Shown here: positions 23,713-36,982 of the stretch, one piece after another
Layout of the letters: each line of letters opens with the position of its first letter
Numbering within the stretch: position 1 is the first letter of the stretch
Assembly: GCA_022813625.1 (NCBI GenBank)
Contig: JAKLMB010000002.1
Location: 682,001-746,000, forward strand
Length of the DNA: 64,000 bases
From: Aaosphaeria pasadenensis
Taxonomy: Eukaryota; Ascomycota; Dothideomycetes; Pleosporales
Reading direction: 5' to 3'
Program-made: the position numbers and the translations under genes
The notes under the pieces: model-generated
What the model was told of the DNA's origin: nothing
What the model saw: the letters and a program-made list of their open reading frames with translations, nothing else
Database searches by the model: none

Positions 23713-26386
23713 TGTTAATACCCGGTATCAAATGTGGTGGTGTCCAGATTTATTGTCTCTATATGGCCGCAATTACATAGTACAATGTCCTATGTATGTA
23801 TGAAGAGCGCGCACGCAAAATTTGATCGTAATAAGGCAATAGGTACTGCAGTCATTGCCCGCATGCGTACCGGCACTCACCTTTAATTTAACAAAGGGAA
23901 AAACATGCAGGAATCGTCCAGGCCAATGTCGCCCCAGCCGTCATCTTACCTAAAACTTGCGTGCCATCAGCATCGGTTATTGTCCAGAAGAATCGTTCAA
24001 GTCGAAATCCTCGTAATTGTGACCACCTGCCCAAACGAGTATAATAGCAGCTCCCCGATAAGCCGACACGAACATTAGGCCAAGAGAAGTGCGTACGTAG
24101 TGTGAGCACCAAGAGATAGCCATAGATGGGCGTTACATTCCTCCATATGTTTCTTGTCGGAAATTTTCAATCATCTCACTTTGTGTACACGCAATATGGC
24201 ACCAGGTAGGTCGTAGCATATCTCATAGATAGCCGCGCTCTCGGTTTGTACCATGAGTTCGGTACCAGAACAATGGTTTTCTTTGCTTAGACAGTAGTAG
24301 GAGATTAAAGTTTAGAGTGACAATGAGCGAGGAATCCATTCCAACACTAAACGTCTTAGTGCAATCGCGCTAGAATTGAATCGTAAGTCGCATTTAACAT
24401 TTACGAATCTGCTTGGCCTTGGCCTATGGCGGTAGGTGACTGTTTGCAATGGAACAATCTCTGAGCATTGGCACAAGTGCCGGTAGCATCATCATAGTTA
24501 GTCTAAACGGTGAGAATCGAGATAGGCAATCAGTCTGCAATCTGGACCCGAGTTCACTCCGTCCCGTTGGCGGGCTGACCGACCGACTGGCTAGCTGGCT
24601 GTGCCGGCGCGGAGATGGACAGTAGCAATGGAAATCAAGCTCACGCCCTCGTGCGTAGACTCACTTTTAAGCCTAGCCAAGAGTTTGACATGTGCTTCCC
24701 ATCGTATAAATGATTGTGGCCGTTTTGCTAGCGGAACGTTTTCCAATGCGGTCATCGTCTGATCTGTGCCCGAATATTCTTCCGCACCCTGGAAAGGTAA
24801 TCATTAATTACACAGTAGTCACATTGAATGTTCCATAACGTCGGCAGTTGTAATTGCACGATTGAACGAATGTCGTCGGAAACAATCCGATAACTTGTTC
24901 ACGTAATCATGCCTTACGAACCTTACGCTCTGCCCTCCCCAGCGAGTTCGACCCGCATGCTCGGTAGTATATAGGTACCGTGCGTTTGTGCATTCGTGCG
25001 TGCGTGTCCAACCAACCACGTGGATATATATCCGCTTTGAGGCAGGGTCCTTCGTATTATTTCCCCCTCTCTCCACAGAAAAGATACTTACAATTTACAA
25101 GTACAATGGCATTGCCCTATGCAGCTATGTACAATGTAAAGAATGTTGGCAACAACTGTATAACACTATCGTTTACTACTTCAGGCTAACGGATTGACAC
25201 AAACTCCCCCCAATCCATTTTGGACGTGGGGGATTCTCCAAAGTGTTTCCAAAGTTCTGGTCCGTTCGGTTGCTTCGGGTGGGCGTCGTAGGCGTCGTAG
25301 GCGTCATAGGCGTCGCTGTCGCCACTCGTATTCATAGGCGGCGTCTAGTACATATAAGTATGCTTGAACCCCGTCTCGTATTTGTATCATCAACCAACCC
25401 GCAAACGAATGATTGTAAAATACGTTTTGGGCCATCTGCCGCCGCGCAATCAATTGTTCCTCGCTCGGTCAAACGCGGAAGTCGGAAATGCGCGGAGCAT
25501 ACTGTGCAATTCACTGTAACAATACAGCAGCAAACTGCCTGTGCGAACTGGTAGGGAATATATTGTTGGAAATACAATGCAGTTTTAAATTTTAATTAAT
25601 TTTTACTTAGCTTACGTTCGCCTGTACGTAGTACTGTTACATTCTTATAAGAAAAATAGGTCGCAATCTGCCCTACTTACCGCCAAGTTTCCCGCGTTGG
25701 ACCGAGAATTGAGGCGTTGCAAGGAGGCGCCCTACGATAACTATACGACTTGGATTTGAGTTTGGCTTGACTTGAATTGACGGGCACGCGAGCACGCGAT
25801 CAGCCGACCTCGTATATATCAATTCTAACGCTTTTCGGTCCATTCGTTACTGTTTAGCAATGAGCCCAACTTTCAAAACATTGTATCTTTCTTTGTCATT
25901 GTAACATTTATACTATTTGGAATAAATGTTGTTGTTGAGGACCGATGTTTCCAAAGAGGGCAAGATTGGACGTTTGATGTTTATGTTACGCGGTAGGGAA
26001 GTTCTAGGGGAAGGTAAGGGTTATGTTAATTGCACGTAGAGGATTCCCTATACTCAACTCATGCAGTGAGTTATTTTCTCCACCCGCTGTGTCAGAACAA
26101 ACCTGCTGGCTGACTTCAGACATTACGTGGTTCATGAGAAATAGCATGCCGTGGTACTGGACATGCATCGTGATAGAGGAGATGGAAGGGAGAAGAGAGC
26201 ATGGAAGGGGTGATTTCAGTCCATGTTCGAGACGCTGGTTAGTAAGTATCAGACAACGGACATACAACTTTCGAGCGGTCTAGATGACCACATGCAAGAT
26301 TGAGGATATCTATCTCTATGAAGCTAAAAGAAAAGTCGAGACGACAACATGCATCGCATAGAACCACATAATCCAGATAACACTTT
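23713..26386. other. gene-poor interval upstream of the NRPS
   Basis: 2.7 kb with no supportable gene: frames are short and featureless, and none encodes the missing N-terminal half of the NRPS condensation domain. It contains a 9-bp tandem repeat (separate entry) and AT-rich runs near 25580-25620. Confidence 0.55.
25282..25317. repeat. four tandem copies of a 9-bp unit
   Basis: GGCGTCGTA is repeated at 25282, 25291 and 25300 (one change) and decays in the fourth copy at 25309. Non-coding as far as I can see. Confidence 0.75.
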
Positions 26387-27588
26387 CTACGCTGTCTCCT
26401 GCGCACCGACAGTATGCGTCAAGCCCGAATACAACGGCTGAATAACCTTGACCGCCGCCTCGTACGAAGTGAACAGAATCCCACCACTAAACACCGTACG
26501 GCCAAGCCTCATCGTAGTCCCCTTCCAGAACCCGCGGAAGAAGCCATAGTCAGCAAGGATACTCTTGATCGCCTCTATCGTGCTCGCGCCGTGTGCGCTC
26601 TGCGAGCGCGTCTTGATGACGTCGAAAGGCTGGGTGCACAGCGTCGTGACGGTCCCGGCCACGGAGCCGTTTGCGAAGTTGGTGACGGTGGTCTGGGGGA
26701 TGTCGCGCTTGGTCTCGAAGTCCTTGAGGATGTTGTAGGTGCCCATGCGGAAGGCGGTTGCGGACGCTTGCTTGAGCGTCGTACCGGCGAAGCCGCGGTA
26801 CAGGCCGGAGATGCCGTGCTCGCGGTAGATGACCTGCGTGGCGTGGAGCCCGGAGCGGAAACGTCGTTCGTTTCGGGCGTCGTCGATTAGGGCGGTCTTG
26901 ATGCGCTCGGTGGGTGTGACGGCGGTGATGGAGGCTACGACGCCCGCGGTCATGCCAGCGGCGAGGTTGCGGAGTGGGGAAAGAGTGCCGGTTTGTGGGT
27001 CGGCGAAGGCGATCTTGATTTGATCGAAGAATAGAAAGCGTACTCCATCTTTTGCGATTGATCCCTAGGGTTTTGGTTCAGTGATTTGGTTCATACAGAA
27101 CACCAGGAAGATAGTCCAATAACCCGGAAAAGCGAACCCGACCATGCAACAATTTCTTACAGATCACAGTGGGAATAGAGAATAACAAAACACAATCCCA
27201 CTACAACGGCGAATACAAAAACTACTTACAACAACCAAAGCACCGCAGCCTTTATACAGCGCTCTGAGCCCTTCAGATTGATACACCTGAGTGACGACCT
27301 TGAATGGATTCTTCGGCGTTGGAATTCCCTTCTCGCTACGCAATTGGACTCTCGTCTTCGCGAACTCGAATGGATACTATCTCCAGAAATTAGCAACTAT
27401 ACCACTATAAAGGAGAAAATCCAAGAGGGGGTCTCGAACCGATGTGAACGCTTCAATGCCGCCCGCAACACCCCCGGCGGCCAAGGACACTATTGGGGGC
27501 GTATTTTTTGAATCCTGGTACGAGTCAATGATTGTTACAGCACGACTTATATATCCCATAGTGTTCTTACATTCGTCCCGGAGACCAT
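26387..27588 (-). CDS. CTP1: mitochondrial citrate/tricarboxylate carrier
   Basis: Four exons: 27588-27571, 27514-27440, 27376-27230 and 27064-26387, giving 305 aa, the normal length for this carrier. The first coding exon is only 18 nt (MVSGTN); its GTAAGA donor and CAG acceptor join it to DSKNTPPIVSLAAGGVAGG, the first helix. The three mitochondrial-carrier signatures are present in order: YPFEFAKTR, PTERIKT and QPFDVIKTR. Helix sequences such as GSIAKDGVRFLFFDQIK are those of fungal Ctp1. It exchanges citrate for malate across the inner mitochondrial membrane and so feeds cytosolic acetyl-CoA. An ATG at 27559 would give a different N-terminus if the first intron were retained, but the spliced model looks more like the family. 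Confidence 0.93.
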
Positions 27589-28034
27589 TGGAACCTATCA
27601 ATGCACGTGCGGAGGAGGAAAGGGTTGTTGAAGGTGGGCGTGCACAATAGATACACACAGGAACTGACAGGCCTGTGACGAAAGAGTTTCCCGAGATTTA
27701 CTATCTCTTAGCCGAGAAGCCGACTGTAGCCCGTTCGGGCGCGCGGGGTCACGTGGTGGCGCGTCTGCATTGATTTAATTGCTTGATATTGTTTGGCAGT
27801 GAGTGTAATGGGCGTTGAAGAATTCTTTTAGATTTGAGTTATGATCTCTATCTTGTGCGACTAGACAAGAAATGCTCTAAGTTGGTTTGAAGATAACGTA
27901 ACTACCATTCAATCCAGCAACTCACAACTACCACTGACTAAAACTGCAAAATCCCATTCGAAATAGAGCGTGATCAATCAATGTATTCGATTTCTAAACT
28001 TCTTCTTCATAGCCATATATTCATCAGTAAAAAT
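27589..28034. other. promoter of the citrate carrier gene
   Basis: 446 bp between the carrier start and the 3' end of the upstream minus-strand gene. No further feature recognised. Confidence 0.6.
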
Positions 28035-29342
28035 CTACAAGCTACTCTTCGACGCCTCCTTTTCCTTCAATTCGCGAACCATCGCCAATGCAGCATCTAG
28101 ACTCCGCTTCGTATTCTCGAAGTAAACATGCGAGAACTCACTGCTCGCCTGCCCACTGATCGTCCTCGCCTGGATACCGTGGCTGATAGTTCCTCCCTGT
28201 AGTTTCAATTAGCATCATCATCTACCATGCCATTCATTTCTGGAGCATTCTTACCCTCATAAGATGAAATATCTTCGCGACATCCAGACGATCCCTCCTA
28301 GGATCCCACCCCGCAATCCTCGCATACTCGTCCAACAACTCATCCATACTCGGCATTCCCGCCTTCCTCTGATTCTCCACATCATACACATCCCCACCCA
28401 TATCGTCCCTCACCGCCCCCTTCGCACTCCCACTCGCGCGGTTCCAGTACGGGCCCACCACATAGGTCGCGTCCATGAGCGGATGCCCAATCGTACTCAA
28501 CTCCCAGTCGAGAATCGCAATGACACGGGGCTCAGTGGGGTGCAGGACCACGTTGTCGAACTTGTAGTCGCCGTGCACGATGCTGGCTCTGTCGCTGGGC
28601 GCGCGCTTTCGCACGAAGTCGACGATCTCGTCGAAGTTGGGGTGCGCACGGCCGAGCGGTTTTCCCGTCGTTTTGTCCTTGACGGCGGATTGCTGGGCTT
28701 CGATCCGCGAGAAGGTGTTGCAGTGGCGGGTGTAGAAGCCGGTTTTCTTGCCGTAGGAGGCGAGGCCGATGTCGTCGGGGTCGATGGAGTGGAGCCAGGC
28801 GAGGGTGGAGACGACGGAGAACCAGGCGGCGCGGCGTTCGGTGGGGGAGAGTTCCTTGAGGTCTGGGTCGGTGATTATGCGGCCTTTGACGAATTCCATA
28901 ACCTGGGGGTTTGGTAAGTATTAGATTTGGGAGTTAGGGAAGATGTATGTATGTATCTGTGGACAACGTATCCGGAAAAGCGTCACTGTCAGATTTTATA
29001 ACAACGTACATAGAAAGCAGTGCCAATGATCGAGTCATCCATGCATAAGCAATACACTTTCGGCACGGGGAATCCCTTCACGGTCCCCAATGCTTTGAGA
29101 ACCTTGTACTCGCGATCTACTTGGTGGGCCACGGGAGAGATGATGGTCCCAGATGGCTTCTTCCGCAAGATGAACCTCTGGTTGTTTGCATCGTCGACGA
29201 AGTAGGTGGGATTGCTCTGTCCATATCCGATCTTTGTGGAAATGATGGGGAGCTTGAGGTTAGGTAGATGGTTTGTTAGATATTTCCCCAGACCCTCGTC
29301 ATCAAGGTCATGGCGGGTCTTTTCTTTGGTGACGCCAGACAT
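28035..29342 (-). CDS. aminoglycoside-phosphotransferase-fold kinase (ACAD10/11 N-domain type)
   Basis: Three exons: 29342-29010, 28902-28255 and 28196-28035, giving 380 aa. Donors GTACGT and GTAAGA and acceptors CAG all keep phase. The protein has the choline/aminoglycoside-kinase fold: QSNPTYFV (nucleotide loop), FILRKKPSG (ATP lysine), AFYVMEFVKGRI (hinge), VHGDYKFDN (catalytic Asp223, Asn228) and ILDWE (metal-binding Asp243). In animals this domain is fused to acyl-CoA dehydrogenase in ACAD10/ACAD11, where it phosphorylates 4-hydroxy acids; fungi encode it alone, as here. A role in 4-hydroxy fatty-acid breakdown is inference from that homology. The C-terminal end, KSSL, is at most a weak peroxisomal signal. 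Confidence 0.92.
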
Positions 29343-29904
29343 TGTGTATGTGGTTCTACAATGGCGATACCTGTTACTCTACGGGTGATAGGACCTTTTC
29401 TTGGGGATTTCAGTGTACGAGCCGCTGTGCCTACATATTCAATTTCACGCATTGAAATGTTAATTGAAGGTTCGAGTAAGCTTCCTCGAGCGACGGTTAT
29501 AGCCTCGGTGATTGGACCTTTAGATCGATGAAGGACCCATGTGGTCTAGCGCATGCGGGGTCACTGGTTCCTCGGAAGTATGAACACTAGAACAGTCTCA
29601 ATCATCTACAACGCTAATATTACCAGATATAGTTGCTAATGCAATGTATCTTCTTTTCCTTTGATACATCAATGTTGCTGTATTACTGCAGGTTTTGGAG
29701 CAGCAGGCCACACCGTCTTTGATTTGGGCAGTGATTACTCAAGATGTTGGGATAAAGAAATTCCGATCCGCGGTGTCTTCTTTGGCATTCAGACACCTAC
29801 ACCCCCTCACATTCCACTTAATTCTATCCTGGATCAACTATCCCGCCACTGGACGATTGCAAACCTGCCTATGATATGTCGACAACTGGATAGATGCTAA
29901 ATCC
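29343..29904. other. divergent promoter region
   Basis: 562 bp between the phosphotransferase-fold gene (minus) and the small kinase (plus). No conserved element recognised. Confidence 0.6.
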
Positions 29905-30693
29905 ATGACTTCGCCATCTACTGGAACCAACGGATGGACAAAAGACCCTGACAATCCCAATGTTTCATATAAATACATCCAAGAATACACTCCGCCTGGG
30001 TTGATAAAGCGTATCGGCGCGGGCAATTCATCATTAGTCGGACTCCTTGAAGATGGCACCATCCTAAAATACCCCCTCATAAAAGGGGAGGGCATGAGGA
30101 GCCTCACCGTCGAGAACGCCATATACGAAGCTCTAGGGCACCACGATCGAATCGTCCGGTGCCTAGGCCTCACCTCGAGTGGACTTAAACTTGAATTCGC
30201 AAGCCAGGGACGCGTCACAGATTATCTCAGCAGCCAGAACCCTCCAATCCAACTTCGATTGAGATGGTGTCGGCAAGCTGCCGCGGCAGTCGCCTTCCTC
30301 CACTCCAAAGGCGTCATCCATTGCGATCTCCACACCAACAACCTTCTACTGGATGACGAACTCAACGCCCTGCTCTCAGATTTCCAGGGCACGTTCAAGG
30401 ATCTCGATGGCTATGCCATGGAGAGTACTCGCTATTTCCTGCCGCGGGAGGTGACTAGTCCGCCAAATGAAAAGACAGACATCTTCGCGCTCGGCACACT
30501 GATGTATACAATAATGCTCGGAGTCGAACCCTATCCAGATCTGTCAGACGCAGAAGTGGAGGACCGCTACAGCAGACAGGACTTTCCCGATACCCATGAT
30601 ATCATCTGCGGGAACATCATACTTCGATGCTGGACCGGAGAGTACGAAAATGCCGAAGCAGTATTTCACAGCCTCACACTCTCAGAACAATGA
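29905..30693 (+). CDS. small divergent protein kinase
   Basis: A single exon encoding 262 aa, which is barely a kinase domain. The glycine loop reads IGAGNSSLV, the ATP lysine is probably Lys55, and the helix-C glutamate about Glu70. The catalytic loop is HCDLHTNN (Asp141, Asn146), with Cys in place of the Arg of HRD. The metal-binding loop is DFQ (159-161), not DFG. DIFALG and the C-lobe motif RCW are conserved. The lysine, both aspartates and the loop asparagine remain, so activity is possible but regulation by activation-loop phosphorylation is unlikely. It resembles a second kinase at 61999-62817, including the shared HCD and the PDL...FPD...CW spacing. Substrate unknown. Confidence 0.85.
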   Translation: MTSPSTGTNGWTKDPDNPNVSYKYIQEYTPPGLIKRIGAGNSSLVGLLEDGTILKYPLIKGEGMRSLTVENAIYEALGHHDRIVRCLGLTSSGLKLEFASQGRVTDYLSSQNPPIQLRLRWCRQAAAAVAFLHSKGVIHCDLHTNNLLLDDELNALLSDFQGTFKDLDGYAMESTRYFLPREVTSPPNEKTDIFALGTLMYTIMLGVEPYPDLSDAEVEDRYSRQDFPDTHDIICGNIILRCWTGEYENAEAVFHSLTLSEQ

Positions 30694-32609
30694 CGAGGAT
30701 TCGATCCAATTTCTCGGATCTCCTACAGTTACGACCGTTTCTCGCTCCAATAACGTCGCCCCACTATCTCTCTCTTGTCGTTGAACCAATCCATGCACCA
30801 AATCCATACGCCTATAAGTCGCATCTCCCCCTCCTCTCCCTCCAGCAACCCACACCCCCACATATTCAGGTCTCGCGCAGAAGACGACGCACCCACGATC
30901 TTCATCTCTACGCAAGACACTCATCACACGGCACCCTCTTCTTCGTGGGACCCCATACGCCTGTCCGGAAAATCTCCGTGCACGGCCGCTCCGCACGGCA
31001 TCATTCTATAAAACACCTTCGCGTGCCCGCAGGTATGCACATTCGTGTGGACTTCGCGGACGCACATGGCTGAGCCAACTGTGCGAAGGAACGGTTTGCT
31101 GTGCTTGGACGGACGGACGCACGCACGCACGCGGGTTAGAGACGGACTAATTGGGGTTGGGGGGTGACTTACGGAGCTGGCTTTTCCCAACAGCACTTTC
31201 TATGCCGCACTGATTTTGACTTTTGGTAGGATGGAATTTGTCAAAGCGAAGATGGGGCGAGTCATGGCGATGGAAAGAGGGATATAGAATGCAATGGCAG
31301 CAGGCAGGCAGCCAGTTCCTCAGCCTTGCGCGAAGACTCCGCTACGGGTGCGGGGTGCTTGCATGCATGCATGAGGCGATGGAGGACCAAACTGAAGGGG
31401 TTGGAGGGGGAGGAAACGAGAGCAACCTGGTTCGTTTTGTGGAGTTTGATAGCCGCGTTTCTGAAGGCCATTGTTCGTATATGTGTGTACTAGATTTTTA
31501 TGAGGGTACGGGTGGATTCGGTAGTACTACCTGGGATATGCAAATGTAGATTTGTGGCTTCAGGCGGATAAGGGTTATTTTGGCTCATCTTGCATTCATG
31601 TGCCTTTTCCATAGTCAATCTGGAGGTATAACGGTGTCTATACTCATACTCGTCACTCACGTTTTCCATCATTTCAATCACAGCTGAGCCCCACCTCCCT
31701 CAACTCCTTCAAGATCTCCGCATTCGCATTCTTCGGAATCGCATCCAACGCGAACCCCCGCCATAAGAAAGTGGTTCTGGTATTTCCCAAAGAGGACGAA
31801 AACGAAAATGAAAATGCCAAACACACCCTTCAGTGATACATTCGAGTACCTACACACGTACGTACGTACGTACACTGAAGTTGAAACATAAGACGGACAC
31901 TGATGTTGGGCATTTGTTCTTCATCGTGGCATTGATAGTGATCACTTGGGAGGTATCGATTGATCGATGCATTGTTCTCGTACGAAAAACCCTCCTCCAT
32001 TCACTGTTGAAATATCCATCCATTGCCCACCCAAGTCCTAGGGAAAAAATCGACATCCCCTTTAGTTGGGAAACAAACATATATCCTTAAATCACTGCTC
32101 CCCTCTTTTTTGAAAAACGAGATAGATCGATCGTAAGAAAAACCTCACCATGATCAGATTGTCCATCCCATTCCATCCCACCGAAATAAAAGAAAACCCG
32201 ACCGCGAAGAGGAAGAACCGAAAGATAAAAGAAATTCAACGCCGTGGTATCCATGCTCCAGAAATGGTTCGCCCGATGCTCCTCCTTCCCATCCGAAATA
32301 CTTGAGAAAAGAAAAACGACGAGATGAAACCTGTAAGTCAGAAATAAAAGGAAAAGACATCCCGAAGATAAGTCGAAATCCGAAAACACTTTGGTATCGT
32401 GGCAACGCAACTGAAGAAGCGGGGGTATCGTGGTAGCAAATGGCAAGGGCACCCGTTCGCGACTCGAAGAAAATCAACGCCGGCGCTGCGATGAATGGAT
32501 GGATGGATCGTCTAGATTGCGCGTCACGTGCGCCCGTGCCTCTACGTTCAAGGTGAGGTATTACAATGGTATATGCGAGAGCTGGTAGTGCTCGTCCAAC
32601 CACCCGCTT
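30694..32609. other. convergent gene-free interval
   Basis: 1.9 kb between the kinase and the conserved unknown gene. Contains simple repeats: GGAC/GCAC runs at 31108-31132 and an 18-bp ACGT run at 31856-31873. No gene is supported. Confidence 0.55.
31856..31873. repeat. ACGT microsatellite
   Basis: A perfect run of the tetranucleotide ACGT, 18 bp and self-complementary. Confidence 0.8.
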
Positions 32610-33876
32610 CTACCCCTCCATGGCGGTGCTGAAGAGACAGATCTGCCTCACCATCTGGCTGGCCAGCAAGATCTCCCGGAACACCTGATCGACTCCGCCT
32701 GCGAAATGGACCGTGTAGCTATCGACCATGCCCTTCCTCTTTTTGTCGCCCCAGACCAGTCTTCGCTCGCCTGCATCGTCCAGTCTCTTCCCGGTCCGGC
32801 TTCCTGGCTTCGGCCAGTCGTTTTCGTACTCGTAGAGAGTCTCCGGCATCACGTCGTCCTTGTCATCACCAGGTTTCCAGACGAAGCGCCGGCCGCCGTA
32901 CGTGAAACGGCGCGGCGACCATGGAATCTTTTGTTGGCGATCTGGATATTCCTTAATTGGGGTCGAGAACGGGCCACGCAGATGTATGCACCTGCTCTTG
33001 TAGGCGGAGTTCGGGTCCGGGCGTTTGGACGGGCCGCCGTCGATGGCTGAAAGGAGAATGGAAATACAAGGCTGCGGAAACTCCGCGACACGGAAGAAAT
33101 CTGCGGTTGAAACCTGGGAATCCGCTCGGTGTGAAGCCTCCAGTGTGTAGAGTGTGTACTTGTCGCTATATTCGCGGGCGCTGTAGATGTACTTCCGCAT
33201 CCCGGCCTGTGTCCATTCCCGGGTGCGGTGGAGGTGATAGGTCACTTGGGATTGAGTGGGGTCGAGCATGGTGTGGTAAGGCATGTCCGGTGACGGCAGA
33301 GAGTCGTACATTGGGGTGTATGAGAGTGGTGAATAGTTGGCCTGCCATGTGAGGAGATTATGTACCTGCAAAATTGATAAAAATTAGCCCTACAATTGGG
33401 AAAAGAGATGATTTCCTGTCGTTGATGTTGTTGTCGGCAATAGCTACAAACCGGGACAGGGAACCAGCTAGGGAAGCGAACTAGTTGCAACGTACGGACG
33501 ACAGGCTCCCACTCTCCTCGTCTAGATCTCCATTCGCACCCCAGTGGTTTGGCGCGGGCACGAAGACGCATTCGCGGCCCTCCTCGTCTTCAACACCACT
33601 CCCGCTCTCCAGGTGCGGCCGCAGTGCGCGCTGTCGCTCTCTGTGGATGGTGATCTGGGTTCGCACGACTCGCATGTGTTCGTCCGAGTTGTCGTCGGGG
33701 GTGATGCCTCCCACGGCGGATTCGATTTCCTGCTCCAAGGCCTGCGCTGCTGCCTCGTGCTGCATGTACGAGCTGTCGTAGAGCTGTGCGTGTTCTGATT
33801 CAAAGGCGGAGCTGCGCAGCAACTCCAGGTGCTCGCGCGACATGAGGGCTTTGTCCATGTTGCCCACAGCCGTCAT
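32610..33876 (-). CDS. conserved unknown protein
   Basis: Two exons, 33876-33496 and 33365-32610, give 378 aa. The GTACGT donor and TTTGCAG acceptor keep phase. Residues 1-127 are polar and probably helical or disordered. Residues 128-378 are richer in aromatic and beta-type sequence, with FTYGGRRFVWKPGDD and the C-terminal SYTVHFAGGVDQVFREILL. The strand pattern with a YGGRRFVW core is vaguely like tubby/LURP-one folds, but I would not assign it. No signal peptide or membrane segment is seen. A long pyrimidine-rich (coding strand) leader precedes the ATG. Coding quality is good and splice sites are clean, so the gene is real; its function is unknown. Confidence 0.75.
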
Positions 33877-36437
33877 GGCGAATGGGCGATATGGGTTGGG
33901 ACGGTAGGTGCAGCAATGATAGGAGTGGTGTTGGTGGTGGTGGTGATGTTATTGTTGTTGTTGTTTACTAGTGGCCCTAAAGTGTGTGGGGATGAGGGAG
34001 GGCAGGTGCGCGATGGTCGGAACAAGGAGGGAAGGAAGAGAGAAAAAGGATGAGATGAGCGAAGAAGAACAGGAAGCGAAGCGAAGGAACGGGGAGGGAA
34101 ATACAAGTATGTAGGTGGTATAGCGGAGAAGAGCAGCCGGGTAGGGATGACGGGCTTACAGTAGTTGCATGTCAGGATGGATGGGTGCAGTAGGTCGGGG
34201 GTGGGTGGTGGTGGTGTAGGTTCCTGGTGGGTATGTATATGGGGGAGGGGAGTAAGAGTGTAAGAGCGGACGAAGGTGCGAGGTGTTCTGTATCGTGTAA
34301 TGATGTGGTTTGTGCGCTGTCTATCTGTCTGTCTGTCTACCTCTCCATCGTCTGAGGGGGCGTTGAGAGGGAGGGGACATCACACACGACAGAGTAAGAG
34401 GATTGTCCGTGTGTACGGAGTAGTCTTATGGTGTATTCAGGTTGGAAAGGGAAATAGAGTTTAACGTAGGTACCCGTACCAGTACCAGTATCAATGCTCA
34501 GCGCCTACACCTGCACCTCCACCTACCGACTATCCATACGAGAGACATACATAAGAGCTGGAGAAATTGATTGTATGTACACGGCACGGGACAAGCCTAA
34601 CTGGGCGGTAAGGGTCAGGAGGTAACGTTAGTTAGGCGGGTAGTGGGCGAGCTGAAAGAAGAGAAAGAAACAAATAAAGAAAGGGAGAATAGCCATAAAT
34701 CACGACTACCCAATATCCCGTACTAGATACTCACTACTTCCACCACTACTGTTAGATTCCGATGGCTAGATCCACACCTGAGTAGGAGATCAGAGATACT
34801 AGACATAAGATGAATGCATCAATGCAAAAGACACACACCTCCTCAAAGCACAAGATATGTACATGCACATGTAAAATGTACAGATTGCTTCCAATACAAT
34901 ACGAGCACGATACCCAAAGATGCGCGCGAAGGAATGATGCATCGGCCAGTAGGCAGTAGACAAGTTAGTTGCAACCTGTAACTCGCAAGTCATGAACTAG
35001 TCGGGCTCTCCTTCTCGGAAGCGGTGGAGACGGTGGGGACGGTTGACGGGTGATGGTCCTGGTGGGTGGTCAGCATCAGCCTTGTAGCCCCTGTAACCTT
35101 GTCATCGTTGTCGTCGTCGTCTTCTCTAATTCCTAGTTATCCTATCCTGTCATTAGTTATTGTGTAGCTCGATACTCGTACACTGGATTATTGGCAGACA
35201 GCTTTGACAGATCTACATCTTATCAGCCTGCGGAAGTGAGGAAAATGGAACACGCATACCGTTTGATGGAATGCTGGTAAACCGCTGTAACTATTCGCAC
35301 CCCATCCTGTTCATCTGTCGTTCATTCGTTCATTGCCTCAAGCCAGACCACGCCGACCGCCAGACTGCATCAGTTTGATGCTTTTTTTCTTACCATCAGG
35401 CTGTTTTGATTTGCCGTGATCATCCCAATTCTCATCCCATGCCGTGCCGTGCCATGCCGTGCATCAACCGCCTCCCTCTCCTCCCTTTCCCTTTCCAGGG
35501 GCGTGCTTCATCTTCGTGCCCAATCAAACCCCTTCAGCCGAGACCCCTCCCAATCAATATAAATTCCAGCAAGATGTTGATTGCTAATTCAATGCGACCG
35601 ACGACACTCGTGGCCAGGAATAGGCCTGATCCCACCTACAAGAAACATTCTTCCAGCGATGCTTCAGTTGCTAACAATAGCCTGCCTACTATACTTGGGG
35701 AGAGGGGAATCGTCCCAAGTCCCATGTTGCTGGTTAGGGCCAGAGTGACGTCCTGCCAACCATCAGCGTAACAGTACTCTTTCGAGAGATCCGTTCACCA
35801 GTATTGGGCTTATGTTGATATTGCCGATGACGACGATGCTGATGCCAATGGGTTCGTGGCCATAGACAGCAGAAGAGGCCCTGTATGGGTGGCGCCAATG
35901 CCTGTCTGGGGAATCGAACAGTGGCGGCCGGGGCGACGGCGGCAGCAGATGAGCGAACATTTCCACTAGTCAGACTACGCCATCACAGCATCAAGCTCTC
36001 GCGGCATCTGCATATTGGTGCATGGGCAGCCAAAGGGGGCGCTTAAGCAGTCATCGGACTCCGAATATATGGCCCCTTTGACCCTACCCTCCCCTCACGA
36101 CCAACGGCCCACGAGCCGAGACTGGCATTTTCTCTCCTCTTACTATAGATTAGCTTCTTCTCGAACAAGTTTCGAAACCTTCCATACGAGGCTTGTGTCA
36201 GATTTTCCCCGACAAACCAAAGGGGCACCTGTATCATTTTTGCAGGACGAGGAATACAGAAAAATAGTATTGCCAGAAAGACCATCGAGGTTCCAGACCT
36301 ACCCTTACAACACCGTTAGCAAGCATAGGGCCATTATGTAGACTAACCGGCCCCTAAAGCGGGCGCTATCTCAGGAAAGAATGGAGACGACGATCGGGCT
36401 CGAAATATTGACACTTCGGCTGCTCTCCCGCGTGTCT

Positions 36438-36457
36438 GGTACGGAGTATTCCGTACC
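36438..36457. repeat. palindrome containing TACGGAGTA
   Basis: Eight-base arms GGTACGGA and TCCGTACC are perfectly complementary around a 4-nt GTAT centre. Confidence 0.8.
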
Positions 36458-36982
36458 TTTTGCGCAATTAAGTAATGGCCTTCACCGGTCCTGGGTCGTG
36501 CGTGGCCTGTGAGAGAGAGAGAGTATTTGGTGTAACCGAGTATTTTTCTGCCTTTCTCCTGAGCCTCAGTTGATTGAATTGTGCACCTGTCTGTCCATTC
36601 ATGAGATGGTTAGCTAATGATTGACCTCCGAAAGGTCTGTGGACCAGTCATTTCCTCCGCCGCCGAGCGTCATCAAATCTCTCCGCTTACGCTGGTCTAC
36701 GAGTCTAACCCAAGTCTGCGGCCTTTGGGCCTCTCAACAAGTTGCACGGGGAACTGCAACGCTGTCAGGGCCGGAACAACTGCCACAATGCCTGTTTAGT
36801 GTGTAGTCAGTCTCCAGCACATGAGTGAATCGACGAACAGCATGTTAGTAGTGTCTATCACACCTCTTTGTCGGGTCAGGTCTAGCTTCCCGAGTCTGTC
36901 TTGGAGGCGTACTTCGTACAGGAAGGCGATCACGAAGAATGGGGCATCGAGAGTTGCGTCCTGTCCCTTGTGTTCCTCCAAT

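Noticed and set aside
23713..24800. possible upstream exon with the missing NRPS condensation half
   Set aside because: No frame shows HHxxxDG or other condensation motifs.
30627..31073. 148-codon frame overlapping the end of the small kinase
   Set aside because: Its translation is low-complexity and the kinase frame accounts for the sequence.
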